Below, piece after piece: positions 4,758-10,547 of a DNA stretch of 10,547 bases. Source of the stretch: Clostridia bacterium (GTDB lineage Bacteria; Bacillota; Clostridia; Oscillospirales; Acutalibacteraceae); NCBI GenBank assembly GCA_900770255.1, contig CAAGJN010000023.1, positions 1 to 10,547 of the forward strand, given 5' to 3'. Positions within the stretch are counted from its first letter, which is position 1. The number at the start of each line of letters is the position of its first letter. A model generated the notes under the pieces. It saw nothing but the letters and a program-made list of their open reading frames with translations, ran no database searches and had not been told where the DNA came from. The position numbers and the translations under genes were made by a program.

Positions 4758-6863
4758 TTACTCAGCCGCAGTCTCGTCGGCCGCCGCCTCTTTTTCGGCT
4801 GTCTCATCGGCCGCGGGCTCTTCAGCCGCAGGCTCAAGGAGGGCTCTGATCGAAAGGCTGACGCGCTTCTTGTCGAAGTCGATGCCGATTATCTTGACCT
4901 GAACCTTATCGCCGACCTTGAGGACGTCGGAGGGCTTCTCAATGCGGCGATCCGCAATCTGAGAGATATGAATAAGGCCGTCAATGCCGGGGATAACCTT
5001 TGCGAAAGCACCGAAATCAGTAAGGCTTACGATCTCAGCCTCGATCACGCTGCCCTCGGGATAGTTCTTGCGGAGGATCTCCCACGGATTGTCCTCGTCT
5101 TTTCTGTAGCCCAGAGAGATCTTTTTCTTCTCGGGATCAAGGGCCTTGATATAGACGTCGATAACATCGCCGACGGAGAGAACGTCTGACGGATGCTTGA
5201 TACGCTTCCAGGAGAGCTCGGAAATGTGAACCATGCCGTCCACGCCGCCGATATCGACAAATGCGCCGTAAGGGGTGAGGGACTTGACGGTGCCGGTGTA
5301 CTTCTGGCCGACCTCAGCCTGTGCCCAGAAAGCATCCTCGGCAGCCTTTCTCTCCTCCTTGAGAATGGCGCGGATGGAGCCGACAGCTCTTCTCTTGTAG
5401 TTATTGACCTCAATGATGCGGAACTTGACGTTCTTTCTCAGAAGGCTGTCAAGGGGCTCGTTGCGGGACGCAGTTGCAAGAGAACCGGGAATGAAAACGC
5501 GCACGCCGTTGGTGACAGCGATAACGCCGCCCTTGACAACGTCTGTAACAACGCCCTCGAAAACCTTATCGGTCTCGGCTGCATCTGCGATATCGCGCCA
5601 TGCCTGCATAGCGTCGAAGCGGCGCTTTGAGAGCATAACAGTACCCTCAGCGTCGTTGGTCTTCATGATGATAAGGCCGATTTCATCACCGATCTTGAGT
5701 TCCTTCTTCGGGTCAGCAGCGGGATCGGCGCTGTACTCGTCCATCGGTATGTAGCCTGCATGCTTTCTGCCGATATCGACCTGGATCTCTGTTGGAGAGA
5801 AGCCCATGACGATGCCGGTGACCCTCTGGTCATTATTCATGCTGTTCAGCGACTCTTCAAGAGCCTTGGAGAAATCGTCTGCTTCTTCGGAAGGCACCTC
5901 CTCCGCCGGCTGTGCGGAAGCTGCGCTTTCTTCGAGCTTGCCGGCAGCCGCCTCAGCGACATCGGTCTTACGCTCGACTGCGCCTTCCTCAAGCTCTTTG
6001 GATTGTTCGTTCAAAATCTCGGACATGTTACAAAGTACCTCCTTTATTATGCACGCAGGGGTTGAGGCCCCCGCTGTAACGCCGACAACATCGCAGGCGG
6101 AAAAATCAATTTTTTTTATATCCGCCGCACGCTCCACAAGATAGGTTCGGCAGTTCTTCTCGCACACGCCCTTGAGCTTCGCCGTATTAGAGCTCTGCGA
6201 GCCGCCGATTATGATCATAACATCAACACGCTGCGACAGTTCTGCCGCCTCATGCTGCCTGTCCTGCGTAGCATTACATATTGTATCAAAAACATTCGCA
6301 TTTGTACATAGTATTTTTATTATTTTTAAAGATTCCTGCCATTCTTTTACACTAAAAGTCGTCTGAGAGACGACAGTTATTGATTTATTGGAATATTCAG
6401 GATGATTTTCAAAAATTTTTCTCAGCTCGTCCGTATTGCGGAAAGTGAAGCACTCCCCGCGGCAATGGCCCATGATACCGATGACCTCGGGATGGCCGCT
6501 GTCCCCCGCTATGAGCACGGGAATATCCTGCGACGAGTTTTCGCTGACGATCTTATGTATCTTCTTGACGAACGGGCAGGTCGCGTCGCAGATATCGGCG
6601 CCTGTCTTGACAAGGCTGTCATAGACGCTCGCGCCTACTCCGTGAGTGCGGATAACGACGGTCGAGTCCGATGCGGCCTCAAGAGGAGATCCTATGACTT
6701 TCACCCCGCGCGCCTCAAGATCCTCAATAACAACCGGATTGTGTATCAGAGGGCCGAAGGTCACTACCTTTTTCCCGCTCTCCACAAGCTTATATGTCAT
6801 CTCGACGGCTCTGTTGACCCCGAAGCAAAAGCCCGCAGTTTTAGCAACTTCAATCCTTTTCAT
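4758..6863 (-). CDS. ispH: IspH (HMBPP reductase, LytB) fused to ribosomal protein S1
   Basis: This is a bifunctional protein of about 701 residues. Residues 1-283 are 4-hydroxy-3-methylbut-2-enyl diphosphate reductase, the last step of the MEP isoprenoid pathway. Cluster cysteines are at 13, 96 and 196, with His41, His124 and Glu126 present at almost the same numbers as in the E. coli enzyme, plus SSN near 224-226 and Ser267. A Glu/Ala-rich linker (284-345) leads to four S1 RNA-binding domains at about 346-415, 433-502, 520-588 and 605-673, then an acidic Ala/Glu tail. Such fusions are known in Clostridia. I choose ATG 6863 (KRIEVAKTAGFCFGV) because it matches normal IspH N-termini; a TTG at 6875 only adds KKV. 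The start overlaps plsC by 14 nt and has only a poorly spaced AAAGG, so translation probably depends on coupling. An internal ribosome site at the linker is listed separately. The frame is open throughout. Confidence 0.93.
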   Translation of the reverse strand: MKRIEVAKTAGFCFGVNRAVEMTYKLVESGKKVVTFGPLIHNPVVIEDLEARGVKVIGSPLEAASDSTVVIRTHGVGASVYDSLVKTGADICDATCPFVKKIHKIVSENSSQDIPVLIAGDSGHPEVIGIMGHCRGECFTFRNTDELRKIFENHPEYSNKSITVVSQTTFSVKEWQESLKIIKILCTNANVFDTICNATQDRQHEAAELSQRVDVMIIIGGSQSSNTAKLKGVCEKNCRTYLVERAADIKKIDFSACDVVGVTAGASTPACIIKEVLCNMSEILNEQSKELEEGAVERKTDVAEAAAGKLEESAASAQPAEEVPSEEADDFSKALEESLNSMNNDQRVTGIVMGFSPTEIQVDIGRKHAGYIPMDEYSADPAADPKKELKIGDEIGLIIMKTNDAEGTVMLSKRRFDAMQAWRDIADAAETDKVFEGVVTDVVKGGVIAVTNGVRVFIPGSLATASRNEPLDSLLRKNVKFRIIEVNNYKRRAVGSIRAILKEERKAAEDAFWAQAEVGQKYTGTVKSLTPYGAFVDIGGVDGMVHISELSWKRIKHPSDVLSVGDVIDVYIKALDPEKKKISLGYRKDEDNPWEILRKNYPEGSVIEAEIVSLTDFGAFAKVIPGIDGLIHISQIADRRIEKPSDVLKVGDKVQVKIIGIDFDKKRVSLSIRALLEPAAEEPAADETAEKEAAADETAAE
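6024..6043 (-). promoter_or_regulatory. Internal ribosome binding site and ATG at the IspH/S1 junction
   Basis: On the minus strand AAAGGAGGT (core 6043-6038) is followed after 11 nt by an in-frame ATG (6026-6024) at the beginning of the linker (MSEILNEQSKELEEG). Initiation here would give a 422-residue protein with exactly the four S1 domains, the usual size of a stand-alone Firmicute S1. The Shine-Dalgarno core coincides with the codons for Lys-Glu-Val of IspH, so part of the match could be forced by coding. Spacing is at the long end of normal. Confidence 0.55.
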
Positions 6864-7518
6864 GACCTTTTTCAAGCAGCTCGCCGATCTTGCTCATAAC
6901 AAGTCTCGAGGCTTCCTTTATCTCGCTCATACCCGATTCGTCGCTAAGGCCGAGTTCCTCATAGGGAATGACCTCGCCGAAACGGACGGTTATCTTCTTT
7001 CTGAACTTGCTCTTGCCCTCAAAGTAGATGCAGGCGGGAAGCACATCGGCATGGGTAGCCTTGGCGATGAGCGCTACACCCGCCTTGGGCGGCAGCATTT
7101 TGCCGTCGGGATCCTTTGAGCGTGTACCCTCGGGGAATATGCCGAGCGCCTTGCCCTCTTTAACAAGGCGGATAGCATAGTTGAGCGAACGCTGGTCGGA
7201 GTTTCCGCGGCTTATCGGAAACGCATTGAGATGACGCAGCATCCATGATGCAAGTTTATTGATATTGAACAGCTCGAGCTTTGCCATATAGTGGATCTTA
7301 CGGACCCTCGCTGCAACGATAAGCCCGGGATCGTACGAATTGCGGTGATTAGACGCAATTATCAGGCTGCCCGTCTGCGGTACATTCTCGCGGCCGATAT
7401 ACTGCGTTCTGAAAATTATTTTAGAAAGCGGGTGGAAGATGGCGACAAAGACATCATAGAATTTTCTGTCTCTGGTGTCATCATAGTTAAACTGCTTACC
7501 TTTGATTTTTGTTTCCAT
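6850..7518 (-). CDS. plsC: 1-acyl-sn-glycerol-3-phosphate acyltransferase (PlsC family)
   Basis: This 222-residue acyltransferase should add the second fatty acyl chain to lysophosphatidic acid, giving phosphatidic acid for membrane lipids, at the inner face of the membrane. The catalytic HX4D motif is NHRNSYD at 57-63 (His58, Asp63), the substrate-binding FPEGTRS is at 128-134, and the block near PACIYFEG (161-168) is in the expected place. There is no strong N-terminal membrane segment; a short amphipathic part near 20-36 may attach it to the membrane. Its ATG overlaps the cmk stop by one base (TGATG), with AAGGAG upstream, and its own end overlaps the IspH start. The cmk-plsC-ispH/S1 order is familiar in Clostridia. 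Exact acyl acceptor preference is not visible. Confidence 0.9.
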   Translation of the reverse strand: METKIKGKQFNYDDTRDRKFYDVFVAIFHPLSKIIFRTQYIGRENVPQTGSLIIASNHRNSYDPGLIVAARVRKIHYMAKLELFNINKLASWMLRHLNAFPISRGNSDQRSLNYAIRLVKEGKALGIFPEGTRSKDPDGKMLPPKAGVALIAKATHADVLPACIYFEGKSKFRKKITVRFGEVIPYEELGLSDESGMSEIKEASRLVMSKIGELLEKGHEKD

Positions 7519-8183
7519 CAGAGCTTCTCCTTGATCATTTTTATTATTTTCTCTATCGACTCCTCCAGAGTAAGCGCCGTGGTATCTACCGTTACCGAAT
7601 CCGGCGCGGCCCTGAGCGGAGCAATAGCCCGATTGGAGTCATTATAATCTCTTTGCTTCATTTCTGCAAGTACATTTTCGAATTCCACTTTTTGCCCCTT
7701 CTCGACAAGCTCCTTATAGCGGCGCTGTGCGCGGGCCTCGGCGGAGGCTGTGAGAAAAATCTTGACCTGTGCATGCGGCAGCACGACTGTTCCGATATCG
7801 CGCCCATCCATGACGCAGTCGTTTTTTTCGGCTATATCCTGCTGCAGACCGAACAGAAACTCGCGCACTGCCGGAACTGCCGAAACCTTTGACGCCGCCA
7901 TCGACGCCTCGGGGGTTCTTATAAGCGGCGAGACGTTCTCGCCGTTTAAAAAGACCGCCTGCTCTCCGTTTTCGTATCTGAGATCGACGGAGATTCCCTC
8001 TATGCTCGCCGCTATGGCGTCGGGGCTCTCAAGATCAGTCCCCTTTCGCAGCGCGTTGAGTCCGATCGTGCGGTAGAGTGCGCCTGTATCGACATATATA
8101 AAGCCGAGCTCCTGCGCGGCGCGCCTTGAGATAGTGCTCTTGCCCGCTCCCGCAGGCCCGTCTATTGCTACATTTATCGACAT
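7518..8183 (-). CDS. cmk: (d)CMP kinase, cytidylate kinase
   Basis: This 221-residue enzyme phosphorylates CMP and dCMP to the diphosphates with ATP, recycling CMP released by phospholipid synthesis and RNA turnover. It has the P-loop GPAGAGKST at 9-17, the nucleotide-binding DTGALYR at 32-38, DGRDIGTVVLP at 126-136, the lid RAQRRYKEL near 151-159, and RDYNDSNRAIAPL at 178-190. All are standard for bacterial Cmk and the length is normal. The ATG follows AAAGGA and lies 23 nt after the flavoprotein gene. In many Firmicutes cmk sits just before an rpsA-like gene, which matches this context. Confidence 0.96.
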   Translation of the reverse strand: MSINVAIDGPAGAGKSTISRRAAQELGFIYVDTGALYRTIGLNALRKGTDLESPDAIAASIEGISVDLRYENGEQAVFLNGENVSPLIRTPEASMAASKVSAVPAVREFLFGLQQDIAEKNDCVMDGRDIGTVVLPHAQVKIFLTASAEARAQRRYKELVEKGQKVEFENVLAEMKQRDYNDSNRAIAPLRAAPDSVTVDTTALTLEESIEKIIKMIKEKL

Positions 8184-8206
8184 TGCTTTTTTCCTTTCAG
8201 TTTCTT

Positions 8207-9442
8207 TTATTCCGCTGCGCTCACGCCGGCCAGATGACCGGTGGAAAACGCTATCTGCAAATTAAAGCCGCCGGTATAGGCGTCTACGTCTATTACCTCT
8301 CCCGCAAAATACAGCCCGTCTATAAGCTTCGACTGCATCGTTTTGGGATCTATTTCGGCAGTCTTAACGCCGCCGGAGGTGACAACCGCCTCCTCAATGG
8401 GTCTGAAATCGGTCACGGTGACGGTAAAATGCTTGAGCAGCCATACGAGCTTCGCCCTCTGCTCGCGGGTGACGGAATTTACCTTTGTATCCATCGGGAT
8501 GCCCGAGAGCGAAACTATCACGGGCACGAGCTTTTTGGGAAGCAAGAAATTCAGCGCGTTGATGAAATTGCGGTTGCTGTTCTCGCTGAAATCACGCAGC
8601 ACGCGCGCGTCAAGCTGCTGCTCGGAGAGCGCGGGCTTGAGGTCGATGACTATCTTATATCTGCCGCGCTCCATTTCGCGCATATGCGAGCTCACGGAGA
8701 GGATCATCGGACCGGACACGCCGAAGTGAGTAAACAGCATCTCGCCGAAGTCCGAATAGATGCGCTTGCCGGTTTTTGTATCCTCGACGGTGATCGCGAC
8801 GTTGCGAAGCGAAAGCCCCTGAAGTCTCGGGCAGAAGCCCTCGTGCAGCTCAAGCGGCACAAGCGACGGCTTTGTCGGAATAACCGTGTGCCCCGCCTGC
8901 TCCGCAAGCAGATAACCGTCGCCGGTCGAACCGGTCTGCGGATAAGATCTGCCGCCGGTAGCAACTATAACTCTGTCGGCAAAAATACTTTCTCCGCCGT
9001 ATGTGACGGCGCCTTTTACCGAACCGTCCTCAATAATCAGCTCCTTTACCCTGCCCTCGGTTATCGTCACTCCCTCATGCTTTGCGGCAAAGAACAGCGC
9101 ATCTACTATATCGGAGGCGCGGTCGGATTCGGGAAACACACGGTTGCCTCGCTCAACCTTGAGCGGCACGCGCTGCGATTCAAAAAACCGCATGGTATCT
9201 TCGGGCATAAAGCGGGAGAAAGCGCTGTAAAGGAATCTACCGTTGACGGGCACATTCGAGATCAGCTCGTCGAGCTCGCGGCAGTAGTTTGTGACATTGC
9301 ACCTGCCCTTGCCGGTTATCATAATTTTGCGGCCGACCTTTTCATTGCGCTCGAGCAGTACGGTCCGGCAGCCGTTCCGGGCCGCGGTCACGGCGGCCAT
9401 AAGCCCTGCGGCTCCGCCGCCTATCACAAGCACTTTCGGCAT
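8207..9442 (-). CDS. HI0933/YhiN-family FAD-binding flavoprotein (aminoacetone oxidase-like)
   Basis: This 411-residue flavoprotein has an N-terminal dinucleotide-binding fold with VIGGGAAGLMAA at 6-17 and the acidic residue of the second strand in VLLERNEKVGRK, followed by the family signature ITGKGRCNVTN. The C-terminus has the second FAD contact, GLYFAGEVIDVDAYTGGFNLQIAFSTG. The middle part (about 190-340) corresponds to the inserted domain seen in HI0933 structures. The family is often annotated as aminoacetone oxidase or NAD(P)/FAD-dependent oxidoreductase, but the physiological substrate is generally not known. The start ATG has AGAGGT about 7 nt upstream and lies 19 nt after the regulator gene, so it shares its transcript. 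Confidence 0.92.
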   Translation of the reverse strand: MPKVLVIGGGAAGLMAAVTAARNGCRTVLLERNEKVGRKIMITGKGRCNVTNYCRELDELISNVPVNGRFLYSAFSRFMPEDTMRFFESQRVPLKVERGNRVFPESDRASDIVDALFFAAKHEGVTITEGRVKELIIEDGSVKGAVTYGGESIFADRVIVATGGRSYPQTGSTGDGYLLAEQAGHTVIPTKPSLVPLELHEGFCPRLQGLSLRNVAITVEDTKTGKRIYSDFGEMLFTHFGVSGPMILSVSSHMREMERGRYKIVIDLKPALSEQQLDARVLRDFSENSNRNFINALNFLLPKKLVPVIVSLSGIPMDTKVNSVTREQRAKLVWLLKHFTVTVTDFRPIEEAVVTSGGVKTAEIDPKTMQSKLIDGLYFAGEVIDVDAYTGGFNLQIAFSTGHLAGVSAAE

Positions 9443-9461
9443 AAACTACCTCTTTCTGAGT

Positions 9462-10319
9462 TTACTCATCGTCATGAGTCTGATATATCTGATACTCGTC
9501 CCATATATTCTCGAGCGAGCTGAGGTTCTTGTAGACCTCGGCGCTCCTCTCCCTCGCTGCGGCAGCGATGAGCGCGTTTATAAGGCTCAGCGGCGCTACA
9601 AGAGAATCGACGAACGAGACCATGTTGCTGCGCGCCAGAAGCAGGTGCGTGGCAAACTGCGCTATGGGTGAATTTTCGCTGTCGGTTATCGAGATAACGG
9701 TAGCTCCCCTGTCGGAGATAAAACGAAGCATGTTTATCGTCTGCTTCGAATAGCGCGGAAAGCTTATCGCAATGCAGACGTCCTCGCTGTTGATACGGAA
9801 AGCCTGATCAAACGCCTCACCCGTTCCGACAGGCTCGATGAGCGTCACGCTGTCATAGACAAAATTGAGATAGAACGCGGCAAAGCTTGCAAGGGACGCC
9901 GCGCTGCGCACGCCGAGAACATAGATACGGCGGGCGCGGTTTATCGCCTCTACGCTCGCGTTGAACGCCTCGCGCGAGGTATGCTCGCGGGTCGCCTTTA
10001 TCGTCTCGATATCCGACGTCAGCGCGTGCTCGAGCATATCGCCGCCGTCTCCGGCCGCCTCCATGCGCTGCACGCTTGTCAGCCTGTTCTTGACAACCTC
10101 CTGCAAATTCTTCTGAAGCTGAGGGTAGCCCGAAAATCCGAGCTCCGACGCAAAGCGCACGACCGTCGACTCACTGACCCCGACGGTATCGCCGAGCTTA
10201 GCCGCAGTCATGAACGCAGCCTTGTCATAATTTTCAGTTATGTAATCCGCTATCCGCTTGTGTCCTTTCGACATCGACGGATAGCAGCGCTCAATCTTTG
10301 AGAGAAGCTGTTTTGTCAT
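9462..10319 (-). CDS. MurR/RpiR-family transcriptional regulator (HTH + SIS domain)
   Basis: This 285-residue regulator has an N-terminal HTH_6 domain (about 1-77) with the recognition region KLGDTVGVSESTVVRFASELGFSGYPQLQ, and a C-terminal SIS domain (about 120-250) with RIYVLGVRSAASLASFAAFYL and CIAISFPRYSKQTINML. SIS domains of this family bind phosphosugars such as MurNAc-6-phosphate or pentose phosphates. The ligand here is not known. I choose ATG 10319, preceded by AGGGTGA about 10 nt upstream, because the protein then begins in the normal family way (MTKQLLSKIERCYPSMSKGHKRIADYI). The upstream ATG at 10358 lacks a ribosome site and lies close to the predicted transcription start. It heads the operon with a flavoprotein, cmk, plsC and ispH-S1, and an inverted repeat over its promoter suggests self-control. 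Confidence 0.92.
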   Translation of the reverse strand: MTKQLLSKIERCYPSMSKGHKRIADYITENYDKAAFMTAAKLGDTVGVSESTVVRFASELGFSGYPQLQKNLQEVVKNRLTSVQRMEAAGDGGDMLEHALTSDIETIKATREHTSREAFNASVEAINRARRIYVLGVRSAASLASFAAFYLNFVYDSVTLIEPVGTGEAFDQAFRINSEDVCIAISFPRYSKQTINMLRFISDRGATVISITDSENSPIAQFATHLLLARSNMVSFVDSLVAPLSLINALIAAAARERSAEVYKNLSSLENIWDEYQIYQTHDDE

Positions 10320-10359
10320 ACTGAAATCTTCACCCTGCTCTGTTTCGCATATTCGCATA

Positions 10360-10379
10360 TATGCTTAAATTTTAGCATA
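10360..10379. repeat. Inverted repeat over the regulator promoter, candidate operator
   Basis: TATGCT (10360-10365) and AGCATA (10374-10379) form perfect 6-bp arms around 8 AT bases. The repeat covers the -10 box and the likely transcription start. It partly overlaps the palindrome GCATATATGC (10355-10364), and just downstream in the transcript is a tandem 8-bp direct repeat TTCGCATA (10344-10359). This position suits self-repression by the RpiR-type protein; binding is inferred. Confidence 0.4.
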
Positions 10380-10398
10380 CAGCGGGCGCAAAATGCAA
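10369..10398 (-). promoter_or_regulatory. Promoter of the regulator/cmk/plsC/ispH-S1 operon
   Basis: On the minus strand TTGCAT (10398-10393) and TAAAAT (10374-10369) are 18 nt apart. The -10 is preceded by TGC, making an extended -10 element. Transcription would start near 10362, about 43 nt before the chosen ATG of the regulator. Confidence 0.5.
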
Positions 10399-10476
10399 GT
10401 GCGAAGGGCAAAAATTGAAAGGTTTCCTGCATTTTCTTAATTGTATGTGATAAAATGATGTGAACCAAATAAAGAA

Positions 10477-10544
10477 GAGAAGCCAAACCCCATGTGGTAT
10501 AATGAATTCACCACAAACCACTAAACACAAGGGGATGACTTCTC
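10477..10544 (+). repeat. Imperfect inverted repeat flanking the leader of the rightward gene
   Basis: GAGAAG (10477-10482) and CCCC (10488-10491) can pair with CTTCTC (10539-10544) and GGGG (10531-10534). The inner 6-bp repeat TGTGGT/ACCACA could stack inside. The right arm contains the AAGGGGATGA ribosome binding region and abuts the start codon. The left arm is upstream of the gene's own predicted transcription start, so only transcripts entering from outside would form the structure. Confidence 0.4.
10495..10503 (+). promoter_or_regulatory. Extended -10 promoter of the rightward gene at the window end
   Basis: TGGTATAAT is a consensus extended -10 element (TGn followed by TATAAT). No good -35 lies 16-18 nt upstream, which is tolerated for this promoter type. 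Transcription would start near 10510, giving a leader of about 35 nt before the ATG at 10545. The element is enclosed by TGTGGT (10493-10498) and ACCACA (10510-10515), a perfect 6-bp inverted repeat. Confidence 0.5.
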
Positions 10545-10547
10545 ATG
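10545..10547 (+). CDS. Start codon of a rightward gene cut by the window end, product unknown
   Basis: The last three bases are ATG, preceded by AAGGGGATGA with normal spacing (about 9 nt) and by an extended -10 promoter. This is the only convincing plus-strand initiation region in the window, and it diverges from the RpiR-type gene. No protein sequence is visible, so the product cannot be named. The compact promoter, short leader and inverted repeat hiding the ribosome site resemble insertion-sequence transposase leaders; that is an inference. An ATG at 10535 lies directly on the ribosome site and is less likely. Confidence 0.35.

Noticed and set aside
6864..6875. TTG start adding four residues to IspH
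   Set aside because: No ribosome site in front, and the ATG at 6863 gives catalytic residue numbering that matches known IspH proteins.
8165..9523. Long plus-strand open frame (452 codons) opposite the HI0933-family gene
   Set aside because: It lies antisense to a clear flavoprotein with all family motifs, has no good ribosome site, and its translation shows no recognisable domain. It is a by-product of GC-rich codon use.
10320..10358. Thirteen-residue N-terminal extension of the RpiR-type regulator
   Set aside because: The ATG at 10358 lacks a ribosome site and lies only a few bases from the predicted transcription start; family proteins begin at the later Met.
10381..10476. Left end (terminal inverted repeat and target duplication) of an insertion sequence
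   Set aside because: Only one end could be inside the window and no partner repeat is available, so boundaries cannot be drawn; kept only as a hypothesis for the leader.
1..10547. tRNA, rRNA, CRISPR array, riboswitch or defence/toxin genes
   Set aside because: No cloverleaf, regularly spaced repeat, known riboswitch pattern or matching protein motif was seen; intergenic stretches are short and explained by promoters and terminators.

Overview
The window reads as a chromosomal segment of an anaerobic Firmicute of class Clostridia, probably an Oscillospiraceae-like gut bacterium. This is inferred from three things: a fused IspH (LytB)/ribosomal protein S1 gene placed after plsC and cmk, a four-subunit ferredoxin-dependent 2-oxoacid oxidoreductase, and a Gram-positive-type CapA/CapB (YveK/CpsD) pair. 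Ribosome binding sites are strong AGGAGG types. Every recognisable complete gene lies on the minus strand, so the text below follows transcription from high to low coordinates.

Region A (about 10380 down to 4699) looks like one operon: a MurR/RpiR-type regulator, an HI0933-family flavoprotein, cytidylate kinase (cmk), a PlsC-type acyltransferase, and the IspH-S1 fusion. Gaps are 0-23 nt or genes overlap. A promoter overlapped by an inverted repeat precedes the regulator, and a strong intrinsic terminator follows S1. The operon joins a SIS-domain sensor to CMP recycling, phospholipid synthesis, isoprenoid synthesis and translation.

Region B (about 4641 down to 1235) starts with a TTGTAC-17-TATAAT promoter. 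It encodes a small P-loop ATPase and then the four subunits of a 2-ketoisovalerate/2-oxoglutarate:ferredoxin oxidoreductase in the order ferredoxin (delta), alpha, beta, gamma. The alpha/beta and beta/gamma genes overlap by 1 and 3 nt. A hairpin terminator follows gamma.

Region C (about 1144 down to 1, running off the window) is the start of an exopolysaccharide/capsule locus. It has tandem promoters, a CapA/YveK-type polymerisation regulator and the N-terminal part of its cognate CapB/CpsD tyrosine autokinase. It looks more AT-rich than regions A and B.

Region D (10381-10547) is the upstream region of the regulator and, on the plus strand, the leader and start codon of a gene that begins at the last three bases. 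The leader has an extended -10 element and an inverted repeat that could hide the ribosome binding site. That resembles insertion-sequence transposase leaders, but the protein is not visible.

No RNA genes, CRISPR arrays or complete mobile elements were seen, and no gene-free stretch exceeds 300 bases. I found no clearly new multi-gene system. The most interesting observation is a near-perfect ribosome binding site and ATG at the IspH/S1 junction, which could yield free S1 protein from the fused gene.
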